Source: Symbiodinium microadriaticum
Lineage: Eukaryota > Sar > Dinophyceae > Suessiales > Symbiodiniaceae
Length of the DNA: 64,000 nt
Assembly (NCBI GenBank): GCA_001939145.1
Contig: LSRX01001138.1
Span: 1-64,000 of the forward strand
Direction: 5' to 3'
Numbering within the stretch: position 1 is the first letter of the stretch; each line of letters opens with the position of its first letter. Both the position numbers and the translations under genes were made by a program. The notes under the pieces are model-generated. The model was not told the origin of the DNA and ran no database searches. It was given only the letters and a program-made list of their open reading frames with translations. This document shows, piece by piece, positions 11,133 through 22,378 of this stretch.

Positions 11133-14100
11133 TTGCGCCTCTTTTTGCGCGCACTTCCTCTCTGCCGCGTCGCTGCCTTTGTGTGCAATGCCGGGCTACA
11201 TCTGCCCCTCGAGCCTCTAGCGCGTGTTGCCAGCCCACAGGGCCTCCTGAATGTGCACAACCACCAGGCCCGGAGGCGACACACGCCGCACTCATCACAG
11301 CAGCCATCACAGCCCCAGGCTAGAAGGGCCGAACTACGGGTCCATTATGTTTTGAGGTGCATCTGGCTGTTCTTTAGTCCGTTCTTCGGCCTTGCGCAGT
11401 CAGTTCCAACCGCTTGTGGGTTTGGACCAATTTGGTCAGGACATGTAGCTGTTTGGGTGCTTGTAGGCAGACCAGTGGAAGCATCAATCACTCCCTCAGG
11501 TTTTGCTTCCCTAAACAGCCTAGACCCCGACGCCTTTCCCGAATCGCCGGCATTTCAGGACGAGACTGAATTGGAGGAGCCGCCCAGCCACCTCGAGCTT
11601 GTGGAGGGCGAATGGGTGCCAGGCCTGTCTCCTGAAGGAGCTTATCAGCTCCCGCCCTACCCGCAAGACTGGCCACCCCAACCTATACCTCGCCCTACAC
11701 ATCCGCCGCCGACCCATAGGCGCCTTGTTAAACTCCCCATACCTCGCCCATCGAGCCCTGATCTCAGCGAGGACCAATGGCTAGGTATCATCGTGCATGC
11801 CCCATACTTTCAGCCGAGGAGTTGGGGCATCAACCTCAGACACGTGCAGGATATCAATGATGTCATGGATGCCCTCCTACGACAGGGGTCGGAGCTGTTC
11901 GATGAAGGCCTTGATGCAATCGCCCCGATAACACCGCCACGACATGATGTGTTTGCTACCTTCATCGCATACCCGAGGTGTTTGGGGCAGGTAGGCGGGT
12001 GTCAATGCATTGCTACCATGGTTGACGCCACTCGTGTGGGTGGTAGATACTATGCTACTGTTTTGCCACAAACCCTAAGCCTGGGGGCCTTCATGGCATA
12101 TATCCAGCCACAGGTTACACATGAGCCTGATCAGCTATTGGTATACTTTGGCCGGCATGAAGGCCCAGCATCTGATCAGGAGCCCATGCACCTGGAAGAT
12201 GGGGATGCCATCACTGTTCTGACTCAGGCTTGCCACCCGCCGACACCTTTTGATGTGAGGTCGCTTTTGGAAAGCAATGCATCCCGCGGTAAACTCGAAC
12301 ATGTGCCCATGCAGGAATCCACGCCTGGGTTCTGCCTCATAAGGAACAGCGAGAGATGGTATCTACACAAGAGATATCACTCAAGCCGTACCCCAGCCCA
12401 AGCCGCTTCACTATACCTTGAACAGGATCTGTCAGAACTCACCCTTTGCTCCTCGGGTGATTTTCCTGATCTTGATATGATGGGGGAGCCTTGTACTGCG
12501 ATCATCGCGGCGACGAATCTCCCACCAGGGTCAGCGACCGAAGCTGGTGCTGCGGAGCGTCTCGATGTCTTCACCTTCTTGGACTTCAGGCCGATAGGCT
12601 ACAAGCCTCACGTGCATTTCTCGCATTCCTTTCAACTGCACGTGCCTACACTTCTGCATTTGTATGGCATTTGCGTTGCTCCAGATTTCGGTTTGTCCAT
12701 TGACGGAGGGGTTGTTCACCGTGATTTTGTCATCGTTCCCCAGGTTGCCACCCTAAGGTTTAGGGCCTTTCCCCTTAGTGAGCGGCGACGCATTGGGCAC
12801 CCTAGCAGCTCTGACCCAGGGGACACGGTTGTGCCTACCTCTGCCCAGCTGGCTGCGCCAACAGAGCCATCGAGCGGAGACCCGACTCTGTCCAGTGGTG
12901 ATGCCCTTCTCAACCAAACTCGTCAGGAGCGTTCCCGCAGCCGCGGACGATCACCGACGCACTCGTCGGGCAACCATCTTGCTCGAAAGTGCCCGCAAGC
13001 TGTACAACAGTGGCAACACCGGGACAAGCAACTTTCTTGTCCCTGTCCGGTTCAGCCCTTGCACGTACAGTTGAGCCGAATGCCACCTGTATATTCGGTG
13101 CCTGCTTTGCCGGAATTTGTGGACCTGCACATAGCTTGCAAGATAACGGACCCTCCAGACTTAACAGTGCGGCTTGACGGTGCTATTCACATGACACATG
13201 AGGAGCACTTGCGTGCGCTGTTTTTACCCTTTGGTGTTGGCAATCCTGTACATGGGGCCCCGCCTGAGGTCATGATGCAGGAGCAAGAACAGGAGGGCCC
13301 GAGAGACTTCGCTCAGGCCCTCTTCCTCATACTCACACCCCATTTCACACCGGATATCATAGTGATCCCCCTGGCGGTTCCCTCTTCAGTCCCGGAAGTA
13401 TTCTCCGAGTTGGAAGAGGTGAGGGAGGCAGATCGAGCCAGGCGTTTCACATGGCTCACCCCTGCCCAACCACAACTCGCTGATGCTTTTGGCACTATCG
13501 TTGCCGTGCCTGAGTGGACCGAAGAAGTAGTTGCAGTTTTTGACTTACGCACTATTGCCAACACTACTTTCGCCGCCTGCGTCCCGCACCATGCAACGCG
13601 AGAAGAACTGTTGGCGATATCGGGCCTAGGGGCACAATACCCTGCAGATGTGTACGTGCACATCCAGCAGGACGCACTGCTGCCAGGGCAGCAAGTTGCC
13701 TTGTGGACCGGTGTCACCATCGCTATGGCAGACCCAGGGGAGGCGCTTACTGTCGGGCGCCCCCTGGAAGAAATGCTCCAGTCATCCGAGGGATGGGATC
13801 CTGCAGTCGAAGTCCCAGGCCAGGACGACCCGGCCTTCTTGCTCCTCACAGATGAGGGCCATGCGAGATTTCCTCTGCATGAAGCACGTCGAGCCCAGAC
13901 TAGAACGGACATAGCAGACCTACTCGGCTACGACATGCCGCGAATGACACTGAGAGGCGTCCTGCCCCGCCCACTCGATGTGTGCGTGTACGGATGGAAA
14001 TGTAACGCCCTTGTGGTTGCAACTCAGCGTCTCCCGAGGCCTGCCTGTCGAGACACAGACCCCAAGGTGGTTGCCTACGATCTGCGGGCCATTCTCCAAG

Positions 14101-17100
14101 GCCTATTTTGGGAAACCGTCGATGCAGCGTATATTCCCATCCGTGACCTAATAGCCAGGTTCGGTGCTCATTGCCCGATGGGCTACCACGTGCACCTCAC
14201 AGGTGGTCGCATTGATTGGGTCGCAGGCCAGGAAGTCATGTACCTCCAGGTTGCACAGCGAATTGCCATTGCTTTTGACCCGGACGGTGACCCCGATCCC
14301 TCGGAGTCGGGGTCGGATATGGATCACCAACCCAGCAGCGACGCAGAGGCACCAACTGACGATTCCAGCTCGTCTACCTCTTCAAGACCGGCCCGAAGTC
14401 GATCCCCCAGGGGTCGGGCTAACAGACATCCATCTGTTTCGGAGCCTGAAGCTGTCGATGATTTAGCTGACCTGCATTTTCTGAAGCCCTCCCCAGCTAT
14501 CAGGACTCCCAACAGGAGAGGCTACCCTGCTATACTGTGTGGATCTGCACCCCAGTATGCTGTTTGGGGTGAACCTGGTGCCTTTTACGCGCAATTCTCC
14601 TCAGTTTGGGCCCCGTTGGTAAGTTGTAAGGTTCTTGCGGAGCCTACCCCTGGCAGCGCGCAGGAAGCCCAACAATTGGCCGTCTTGCGGTTCCTCGCCC
14701 CTCGCTTGGGCCGCCCATGGCGATATAGGCCACCCCCGGATGCCATCTTCATCCGCGACGACCCGTCGGACGATGAGGAGGACAGCGATGAGGATGAAGT
14801 CCTGCTCTTGCTGACCTTCTCTATCCTTACACCTGGGTATGTCCCTGAGAATGTCGCTGTCTCTCTGCAGTTGCCCAAAACTGCTGAAGCGGCACTTCGC
14901 CGCGTGGAGGCCGCTCGTTGCCCTGACAGAGCCCGCCTTTTCCCTTGCCTGCTGCCAGCACGGCCGCAGCCATTGCCCGGAGCTGGCACACTAGTCTCTG
15001 TCCCGCTGTGCCTTGGGGACATTACACCCCCTAAGGCCCTTGTCTGCATTGACACTACCCGGTTCGACGGGCGCCTCTTTGCCACCACCGTCCCGACATA
15101 CGTCAACCCACAGTTCCTGTGTTGTTTGGCGGAAATACCTGACCACGACAGGGTTCAGATTGTAACGGGGGAAGCATCCAACTTTCTAGCCCCGGATTCG
15201 TGGTGCCACGTTTCTGACGGTGATGCCTTCATTTTTCTTCCGCCCGGAGGCGTTTTGGGCCCTGCCCGTCAGCTGGAGCAAGCACTTTCACAACGATCCG
15301 CTTGGAATGCACACCCTGTGCTTCCCGCCCCATCCAGTGATAGCATATATTGCTTGATTAGCGAAGACGGATGCGTGCGTGCTCACCTTGATTTGAGCCG
15401 CCCCACAACTTGTCGCGCACAGCTTGCTGGTGCCCTGGGTGTGACAGCGAGACAGCTTACCCTAACACCAGCCGTCCCTCCCACACGCGATGCCGCGCTT
15501 GACGGCTTTCCATGTCGGACGGCGATCATTGCACACCATACTGACCCACCGATGTCTGAGGTGCCTTTACGCGTCATTTTCGACCTGCGTGCTATGCTGC
15601 GAGGCTGGCATTTCCATCAGATCCTACATGAGGAGCTCGAGTGTGAGCCTGCCCTTGAGGAGCTTCTGCCTTATGCCCCAACTGGCTGGGCCCCTTTCTT
15701 CCCGCATTTCCCAGCAGATGCCGCACGCATTCGTGTCATCCCCGGTCAGGTCATTATAGTTGGTTTGCGCCCTCAGGCCCTAGCTCCCGCCAGCCAAGGC
15801 TCTGCCAGTCCGACAGACCCAGTACTCGCCAGTCTGCCAGAGGTTAGTGAGGCCGTTGACGAGGCGCAAATTGCCACCTCCCCTGGGCCGACAGTGACAC
15901 CTGGCCAAGCCCACACTGTTGAGGGTCAGGCCGGTGGCCAGACCCTGGGACCCACCCAAACAGGGTCCGGCTTCCCTGTTGTAGTACAAGGATATGCCCG
16001 CCCTAATCTCGGTGCTGTGTTGCAAAGCTTCACCGGTGTTTTCCTGGTTTTAGGACAAAACTACCAGCCCGAGACTGTGAGTGTTAGACTGCGGGTTGGG
16101 TGTTCGGTCGCTGACGCCTTGGATACTCTCCACAGCCGCAGACGGGCCCAGGCGGCTGCATGTCTCCCCCGCCTGATTGTTGTCCATCCTCAACCGCGGG
16201 GGGACCACGCCCTTGTCATCGGGATGCCTTCTTGGCCCTGCGACGGTGCGATGATAGCCTACGACTGTCGGGAGATCGACGGCAGACTCTTCTCCCTGTG
16301 TATTGGATCCCGAGCGAGTAAGACAGACTTGCTCATTGCTGCAGGCCTAGATGAGGATCTGGACTGTTCCATCTATGTGAAAGACCAGCCATGGGCTTTG
16401 GAGCATGATGCAGTCACCGCGCTTGCACATGGTGACCTTATTCAGGTCACTCCGAGGACTGCACGACACCACGTCGTTTCTAGCTTGGCAGCCATGTTGC
16501 TTTCCATTGTTGGCTGGGATCCGTATTATACGTTTCCCGGACCCCGACGAGAGGCGGCATGGATCCTCGCACCGGACACCTTTGCCCTTGTGGAAGCCAC
16601 AGAACGCAGACACTTGGATGCTGCCGCGATAGCTAGCCGCATTCATATACCTGAAAGCGTCCTGGCTTTGCGTCCGGCTAGACCGGCTGTGTGTGACTTT
16701 GCACATCGTGGCTCCGCGGTGCATAATGTTGTGATCGCTGCCTCCCTGCAAAGCATGCGCCCTGGGGAAGATTTGACAGTCCCGGTATGATTCTTGGATT
16801 GTAGACCACTCCTGTCACGTGTCGACTGGTACCCTTGCCCCAATGGTGTATTCCAGTCCGAGGCTTTCGTAGCTGCGCTTCGGCCTAGATGCCCACCAGG
16901 ATACGATGTGGGGCTTATCCACCGAGGCATCGTTTTGGCACCTATCCTATCACGGATACAAATCACAGATCGAGAGACTTTGATCTTTACTTTTTACGAG
17001 GTACCTGAACCCGCGCCGGGGAATGTTGGACCCGGCGATGATCCTCCTGGTCCCCCGGATCAACCGAGTGATGATCATGCCCCTCCCGACAGACCGTCTG

Positions 17101-17882
17101 AACACAGGCTGAGGACAGGGGGTACGACTACCACCACGGATGCCGGTACTGGCAGCACTGCTGCCGGCGAATTCGATGGCCAGCCACCAAGACAGCAGAT
17201 ACGGGCACTCACAGCCTGGGTTAGCGAAATATGCATGTGGAGGACAGGACTCACTTACCACGATGCCGCAGTTGCTGGCCGCCTGTCCCTCACCCCTGCT
17301 AGTTCGCTTTCTGCTCCCGAACCAGGCAGCATCACCCTCAGACATAGGTCGAAGCACACCCTCATGCTGATTCAGGAATTGGCTATCTGCTGCCTGTTCT
17401 GCGGTTCTCTCTGCGTGTCGCTGTTCTGGATCGCAGTTTCTATCCTTATGACCATCGGGAAGCCGCCACCAGCCCCCCTCTGGCTTGGCCTTCGGCTTGC
17501 CCTGCTATGTTGCCTTCATTCTGCTGCGGGTGTTCAGGCGGTGCAGCTGACACCCATGCGTGACGCTCCATTCCCTGAAGGTACACAGCATTGGGCTGGG
17601 CCAGCCACACGCCCACTTACTCACGAGGTTGCAAAGGCTGATGTGACTGGACAACTTGTCCCTGCTGCAGAGGCCCTGCCAGTTAACACGGTTTGCCCTG
17701 CGCGCCGACTGCCGACGCCCTGTCGGAACGCCTGGGATTTACCGCACATAACAGGCCGCTCCTCCCTTGCTGAGCCCCCTGTTGACCGCCCCTTCTACCC
17801 CTCTCACGGCGCTGACCCATGGCCTGAACTCCGGGATATAGTCACTCTGCTGGAAGAGGCGGCCTGTGTCTCCGATGAGTGA
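11133..17882 (+). CDS. Non-LTR retrotransposon ORF2: giant protein with four tandem diverged modules, one in-frame stop
   Basis: One frame is open from 11133 to 17882 except for a TGA at 16788-16790. It would encode about 2250 residues. Four diverged copies of a module of about 320-340 residues can be seen, at about 11780-12780, 13300-14290, 14800-15780 and 16030-17010. Each has a Leu-rich opening (F/L-x-LTP-x-Y/F-x-P-E), a D-R-A-R motif in the three later copies, a Val-Pro-Trp-type turn, a GWDP-type motif in some copies, and a closing VxxDLRAxL...W stretch. Linkers are Pro/Ser/Thr-rich and acidic (for example 14280-14430). After module four comes a region with two hydrophobic, possibly membrane, segments (about 17370-17540). 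I do not recognise the module. No ATG lies in the first 240 codons, so the start is unknown. Function is not inferred beyond element-encoded structural protein. Confidence 0.6.
17875..17882 (+). promoter_or_regulatory. ORF2 stop / ORF3 start overlap (ATGAGTGA)
   Basis: The ATG of ORF3 (17875-17877) and the TGA of ORF2 (17880-17882) overlap within eight bases, with ORF3 in the +1 frame. This arrangement is the classical context for termination-reinitiation translation of the downstream ORF in several non-LTR retrotransposons. The overlap is seen directly; the mechanism is inferred. Confidence 0.7.
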
Positions 17883-20800
17883 GCCACCACCCTGCACCTT
17901 TGGTGCTCGGATTCGCCCTGTTGGTATCCGCGACGGTGCCAGCTGGGATTATGGAGGACGGGAACAGGTGCATCAGAGCCACACCCTTGCCGGGCTTGAG
18001 CTCCCCATCACACCACAAGACCTTCTGCTGCTCTTTAGCAGTGCGCCACCCCTGCTAATCTACGAACAGGCCAAGGTCAATGCTGATGCGGCTGCTCTGC
18101 TAGATGGCGAGGGTTTTTCACAGGTTGGCGCTTCCCCAGGCCCCGCCTCAAATATACGCCACATATTGTGCTACACCGACGGGTCATTTTACCCACCTGG
18201 CACCGCTAAACCAGCTGCAGCCGGCTGGGCATGCGTGTTTCTTGAGCCCGGTGTTGGGGGTTTCAATTGCGCGTATGGCAGTTTTCCTGCCTGGCTTGCG
18301 GCACCCACTGAGGAACTCTCTGCTTACCTCGGGGAATGTGCCGCCCTTGTCTTTGCTGGGCTGGTTGCTGCAGCCAGATTCCGCCACGTCCCGGTGACGT
18401 TTCTTTCTGACTGCCAGGCTGCTCTCGGGATTCTTTCTGGGCGTTACAGTTTTTCTACAGGCGGATGCCCGCAGGCGCTGCGGCATGTCTTTGAGTTACG
18501 ACGCCAGCTTGCATCGCTCTCCAGTTGCCCAGACTCTTTTGAGTACGTACCAGGGCATAAAGGCCATTTTGCGAACGAGCTTGCTGACAAATTGTCCAAA
18601 CATGGGGCACTGCACGGGCCTAGTTGTCATGACGCCGAGGTCCTCTGTAAATGGCTATCGAACGGGGCACCATGGCTGCCTTGGGCGGCCACAATTTTGG
18701 CCCCGGCATTTGCAGCATTTCCCGGCGCCGCCCCTGCACTCCCTTTGGACTGCCATCCCGACCCGTCCCGCTGTGACCATGATGGCATGACGCCAGCGGA
18801 TATCATTGCCCCCTTTGTCCCTCTGGGAGTCATGGATGCACACAACGTGGATGACCCGGAGGAGCATATGCACTTGCATCTTCGTCTGCTCAGTTTTAAC
18901 ACGCTCTCTCTTGGTGCTGCCCAGGATAAAGGTCCTGAGGCAGGCGAGGGCCTCTCGTGTGGGCCTGCCAGGGCTGCCCTGCTTGCCGATCAGCTGGCTG
19001 CCGCCGGTATTACAGCTGCTGCACTGCAGGAAACCAGAGGGGCGCAGGGATCCTTTCGGGTCGGTCATTTCTTGCGTTACGCCGGCGGCAGTACCAGAGG
19101 ACAATTCGGAACGGAATGGTGGTTTCGTGATGGCGCCCCTATCGTCACATCCGCTCACCCCGACAAGACCTACAGGTTTGAAGCATCCGCCCTCACTACG
19201 GTGCACGAAGATAACCGCAGGTTGTTTATTCGGTATAGCCGCCGCGGGCTGAGCATGCTGTTTATCAGCGTTCACGCCCCCCACCGAGCGACTGAGCAAC
19301 ACATTTTGGAAGAGTGGTGGCACACCACCCTGGACTTGGTGTTCAAACACAGGCGTCAGGACAAAATTGTCCTTGCTGGTGACTTCAACTGTGCGCTGGG
19401 CAGTGTCGTGTCGAGCCATGTTGGCCCTGTCGGCGCGGAGACTGAAGATATACCGGGAGCCTTTGCCCATCGAGCGCTCCGGGCGGCGGAATGCTGGGCA
19501 CCCGCCACCTTTGATCATTGCCATTTTGGGGCGACTACTACGTACGTCCAAAAGCGGAACGGGCATCCCTGTCGCGTCGATTTCGTGTGCATACCGCAGG
19601 CCTGGACTGCGGCCAATGTCCGATCAGAGCTTGCACCAGGCATCAATGCAGCACACGCGACCATTGATCACACAGCAGTCCTGGTCGACTGCCAGGTTGT
19701 TTTAGCGCTCCCTGGCAGCGCCCCCCGTGTCAAGGCACGCAAATTCTCCGCGGAGATAGTCACGGACCCTCAAAACCACGAGGCGCTAAGACAGGCCATC
19801 CTCGCTGTACCACAAGTACCGTGGCACATTTCTGCCCACGCGCATGCAGCCTTGGTCACCCAGCACATGCAGCAGTGCCTGACCAGGCTTCAGACAGCCC
19901 CCCGAACTCGACCATGGCATGCATACCTCCAAGCGGAGACCTGGCAGCTCCAGCAAGCCGTTACCAAACTCCGCCGGGATTTACACAGGCTCAAGCACCA
20001 GGTCAGCCTCCAGCTTCGAGCCGTTTGTTTCCAGTGCTGGCGAGGCGGCCCCACCGTTCCAGAGGTGTTGGCGACCTCTGCCTGGTTCTGCCGGGCTGAC
20101 CTAGCTGACGCCTGGTACAAGCAGCAGCTTGACTACCAGTGCCGACAGCTCCGGCATGCTTGCCGTCACGACCGGGATGCGTATGTCAGTGGCCTGGCAC
20201 AGAAGATAGCCACTTGCCCGAGTCCCGAAGTTTTTCAGGCCGTCCACAAGATCCTTCAACACAGAAGGAAAAAGCCGTACCAGGCGGAGCCACTCCCCAT
20301 GATCAGGCAACTCGATGGGTCGGTGTGTCCGGATACTGCCTCGGCTCAGAAACGGTGGCGTGAGCACTTTGGGGGTCTCGAGGCCGGCATCGAGAGCACC
20401 CCCCAAGCCCTCGCGAGCAAGGCCATGTCCAACAGTGCCAACAGTTGGCCACAGCCCCCTAGCCTGGATAGCATCCCTGATGTTACGGCATTGCAGCGTG
20501 TGCTTTCCTCGAGTAAGCTACACAAGGCCCCAGGGCCGGATGGAATTCCGGCCGAGCTCGGCAAAACCTTTCCTGTGGAAATCGCAGACCTCCTCCTTCC
20601 CCTGTTGCTTAAATTTGTGCTACGAGGGGAGGAAGCCGTCGGCCACAAAGTCGGCGAAGCCATATTTTTCTGGAAGGGAAAAGGATCACACCAGGATTGC
20701 GGAGCCTACCGAGCCATCCTCTTACTCAACGCCTGGGCTAAAGCCATTCACCAAGCGATTCGGCCTCGGGCCCTCCAGCTGTACCATGCATCAGCCCCGC

Positions 20801-21678
20801 CGCTCCAACTTGGGAGTAGGCCGGGCAGCAATGTGGTGTACGGATCACACCTGGTTAGAGCGTTCCAACGCTGGGCAGCCTCACTCGGGCTTACAGGGTT
20901 TGTCCTCTTTGCGGATATTGCATCAGCATACTATTCCACTGTGCGAGAGCTTATAGCTGGACGCCCGGGGGCTAGTACCGAGGGGGTCCCGGAAGCCGCC
21001 TTGGCGAGCCTTAACCTCTCCCACGAGGACTTAGACCGCCTGAGAGCTCACGCCCTCGAGCCACCAGCGCTAAGACAGGCAGGTGCAGATGCTTGGACTG
21101 AGGCAGTGTCGCATTGTGTGACGGATGGTACCTTCTTCCTCATCCGAGGGGACACGGTCGCAGTGTCCACGCACCGGGGGACTAGACCAGGCTCAAGCTG
21201 GGCTGACATTCTTTTTGCTGCCGTCATGCAGAGAGTCCTGCGTCGCCGTGACGAGCTACGCAATGGTCTTTTATACCCCACGCAGGCCCCCAAGATCCCT
21301 TGGGACGGGCAGCGTGTCCTCACCCCGTGTGAGCCTGGAGCCAGTACCCACGACATCGATGACGTCGTATGGGCGGACGACTTGGCGACCATGAGGCTTT
21401 GCCAAGACGCAACTCACGCCCCGGCGGCCATGGGCTTAGAGACAAGCTGTCTCGTAGACGCCTTTTGCGAACATGGGTTCGTATTGTCGTTTGGTTGTCG
21501 CAAAACGGCCATCCTGGCCTCGCCCGCTGGTGTGGGTTCCCGCAAGCTCAGGCGGCAGCTCTTGGGCTGGCAGTGGCGAGCTCAAGGTACTGCTGGAAGG
21601 CACTGGCGCTGCAACCGTCCCTCTGGTGTCGCATTACAAGCACCTTGGCACTATGCAAGGGCCCAAAGGTGGGCTTAG
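17875..21678 (+). CDS. Non-LTR retrotransposon ORF3: RNase H - endonuclease - reverse transcriptase
   Basis: Read from the ATG at 17875. Residues about 95-245 are an RNase H domain with the acidic set D102 (CYTDGSF), E154, D179 (LSDCQ) and D238 (ELADKL). Residues about 335-605 are an endonuclease/exonuclease/phosphatase fold: N342, E386 (LQETRG), D503 and N505 (GDFNCA), D569 (RVDF), D598-H599. Residues about 880-1240 are reverse transcriptase: KAPGPDGIP, D1014 (FADIASAY), RPGSSWAD and the catalytic WADD at D1168-D1169, where YADD or FADD is usual. RNase H at the N-terminus, before the endonuclease, is unusual; LINEs that have it carry it after the RT. The frame is lost near 21565, where the true sequence continues in the next frame, so the last 35 or so residues of this frame are not native. 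Confidence 0.9.
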   Translation: MSEPPPCTFGARIRPVGIRDGASWDYGGREQVHQSHTLAGLELPITPQDLLLLFSSAPPLLIYEQAKVNADAAALLDGEGFSQVGASPGPASNIRHILCYTDGSFYPPGTAKPAAAGWACVFLEPGVGGFNCAYGSFPAWLAAPTEELSAYLGECAALVFAGLVAAARFRHVPVTFLSDCQAALGILSGRYSFSTGGCPQALRHVFELRRQLASLSSCPDSFEYVPGHKGHFANELADKLSKHGALHGPSCHDAEVLCKWLSNGAPWLPWAATILAPAFAAFPGAAPALPLDCHPDPSRCDHDGMTPADIIAPFVPLGVMDAHNVDDPEEHMHLHLRLLSFNTLSLGAAQDKGPEAGEGLSCGPARAALLADQLAAAGITAAALQETRGAQGSFRVGHFLRYAGGSTRGQFGTEWWFRDGAPIVTSAHPDKTYRFEASALTTVHEDNRRLFIRYSRRGLSMLFISVHAPHRATEQHILEEWWHTTLDLVFKHRRQDKIVLAGDFNCALGSVVSSHVGPVGAETEDIPGAFAHRALRAAECWAPATFDHCHFGATTTYVQKRNGHPCRVDFVCIPQAWTAANVRSELAPGINAAHATIDHTAVLVDCQVVLALPGSAPRVKARKFSAEIVTDPQNHEALRQAILAVPQVPWHISAHAHAALVTQHMQQCLTRLQTAPRTRPWHAYLQAETWQLQQAVTKLRRDLHRLKHQVSLQLRAVCFQCWRGGPTVPEVLATSAWFCRADLADAWYKQQLDYQCRQLRHACRHDRDAYVSGLAQKIATCPSPEVFQAVHKILQHRRKKPYQAEPLPMIRQLDGSVCPDTASAQKRWREHFGGLEAGIESTPQALASKAMSNSANSWPQPPSLDSIPDVTALQRVLSSSKLHKAPGPDGIPAELGKTFPVEIADLLLPLLLKFVLRGEEAVGHKVGEAIFFWKGKGSHQDCGAYRAILLLNAWAKAIHQAIRPRALQLYHASAPPLQLGSRPGSNVVYGSHLVRAFQRWAASLGLTGFVLFADIASAYYSTVRELIAGRPGASTEGVPEAALASLNLSHEDLDRLRAHALEPPALRQAGADAWTEAVSHCVTDGTFFLIRGDTVAVSTHRGTRPGSSWADILFAAVMQRVLRRRDELRNGLLYPTQAPKIPWDGQRVLTPCEPGASTHDIDDVVWADDLATMRLCQDATHAPAAMGLETSCLVDAFCEHGFVLSFGCRKTAILASPAGVGSRKLRRQLLGWQWRAQGTAGRHWRCNRPSGVALQAPWHYARAQRWA

Positions 21679-22378
21679 TGCCGAGATCGCGTATCGAACC
21701 AGCCAGGCGTTTGCAGCGTACAATGAGGGACGCCGCAAAGTCTACCGAGCGCGTGCCATCCCGCCGCACCGCAAAGCCCTTATCCTCCGAACAGCCGTCA
21801 TACCCAAACTGACCTTTGGATGTGGTGCCTGGAGCCCCCTGACCTCTGGGGACTACAAAAAGTTCGCAGGATGCCTCTGGAGGCTTTACCGCTCGCTCCT
21901 GTGCCTGCGCCGCGACCAGGAACAGGATTTATCGTTCCATACCTGCCTCTCTCTCGTAGGGTTGCCTAGCCCCCTAAATACCTTACGCATGCACCGACTT
22001 CTGTACGTAGGGCAGATCCTCCGTGGGGGGCCGGATGCCCTATGGGCCCTCATCCGTACCGATTCGGGCTACTTGGAGCAAGCTATGGATGCTTTTCGCT
22101 GGTTGCATTCCCTTGTCGGGCCCCAAGCGAACTTGCCTCAGCCGGACACCGGATGGGAAGTATGGTCCACCTTGATGCTGCAGAAGCCCGGTCGCTTCAA
22201 AAGCCTAATCAAAAAGGCTGTCTCACTCGAACAACATAAGCATACCGTGATTGCAGCATTGGATGGACTGTATCGTGGACTTGCCATCCTTAGCAGGGGC
22301 CACACGCAATCCTTTCGCCTCTCCCAGTGTGCAGGGAGGTTTGCATCCCGTGTCGCAGGGCTTTTGCCACACGGGTGA
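21560..22378 (+). pseudogene. Continuation of ORF3 in a shifted frame: RT thumb/connection region
   Basis: Starting near 21560 the protein resumes one frame later with SGELKVLLEG and VPLVSHYKHLG, the typical segment following the catalytic palm of non-LTR reverse transcriptases, and goes on through the Arg-rich helical thumb. It ends at a TGA at 22376-22378 only because of a second frameshift near 22320. A net one-base gain near 21565 explains the junction. Whether this is mutation or programmed frameshifting cannot be told from one copy; mutation is more likely, given the TGA elsewhere in this copy. Confidence 0.75.
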
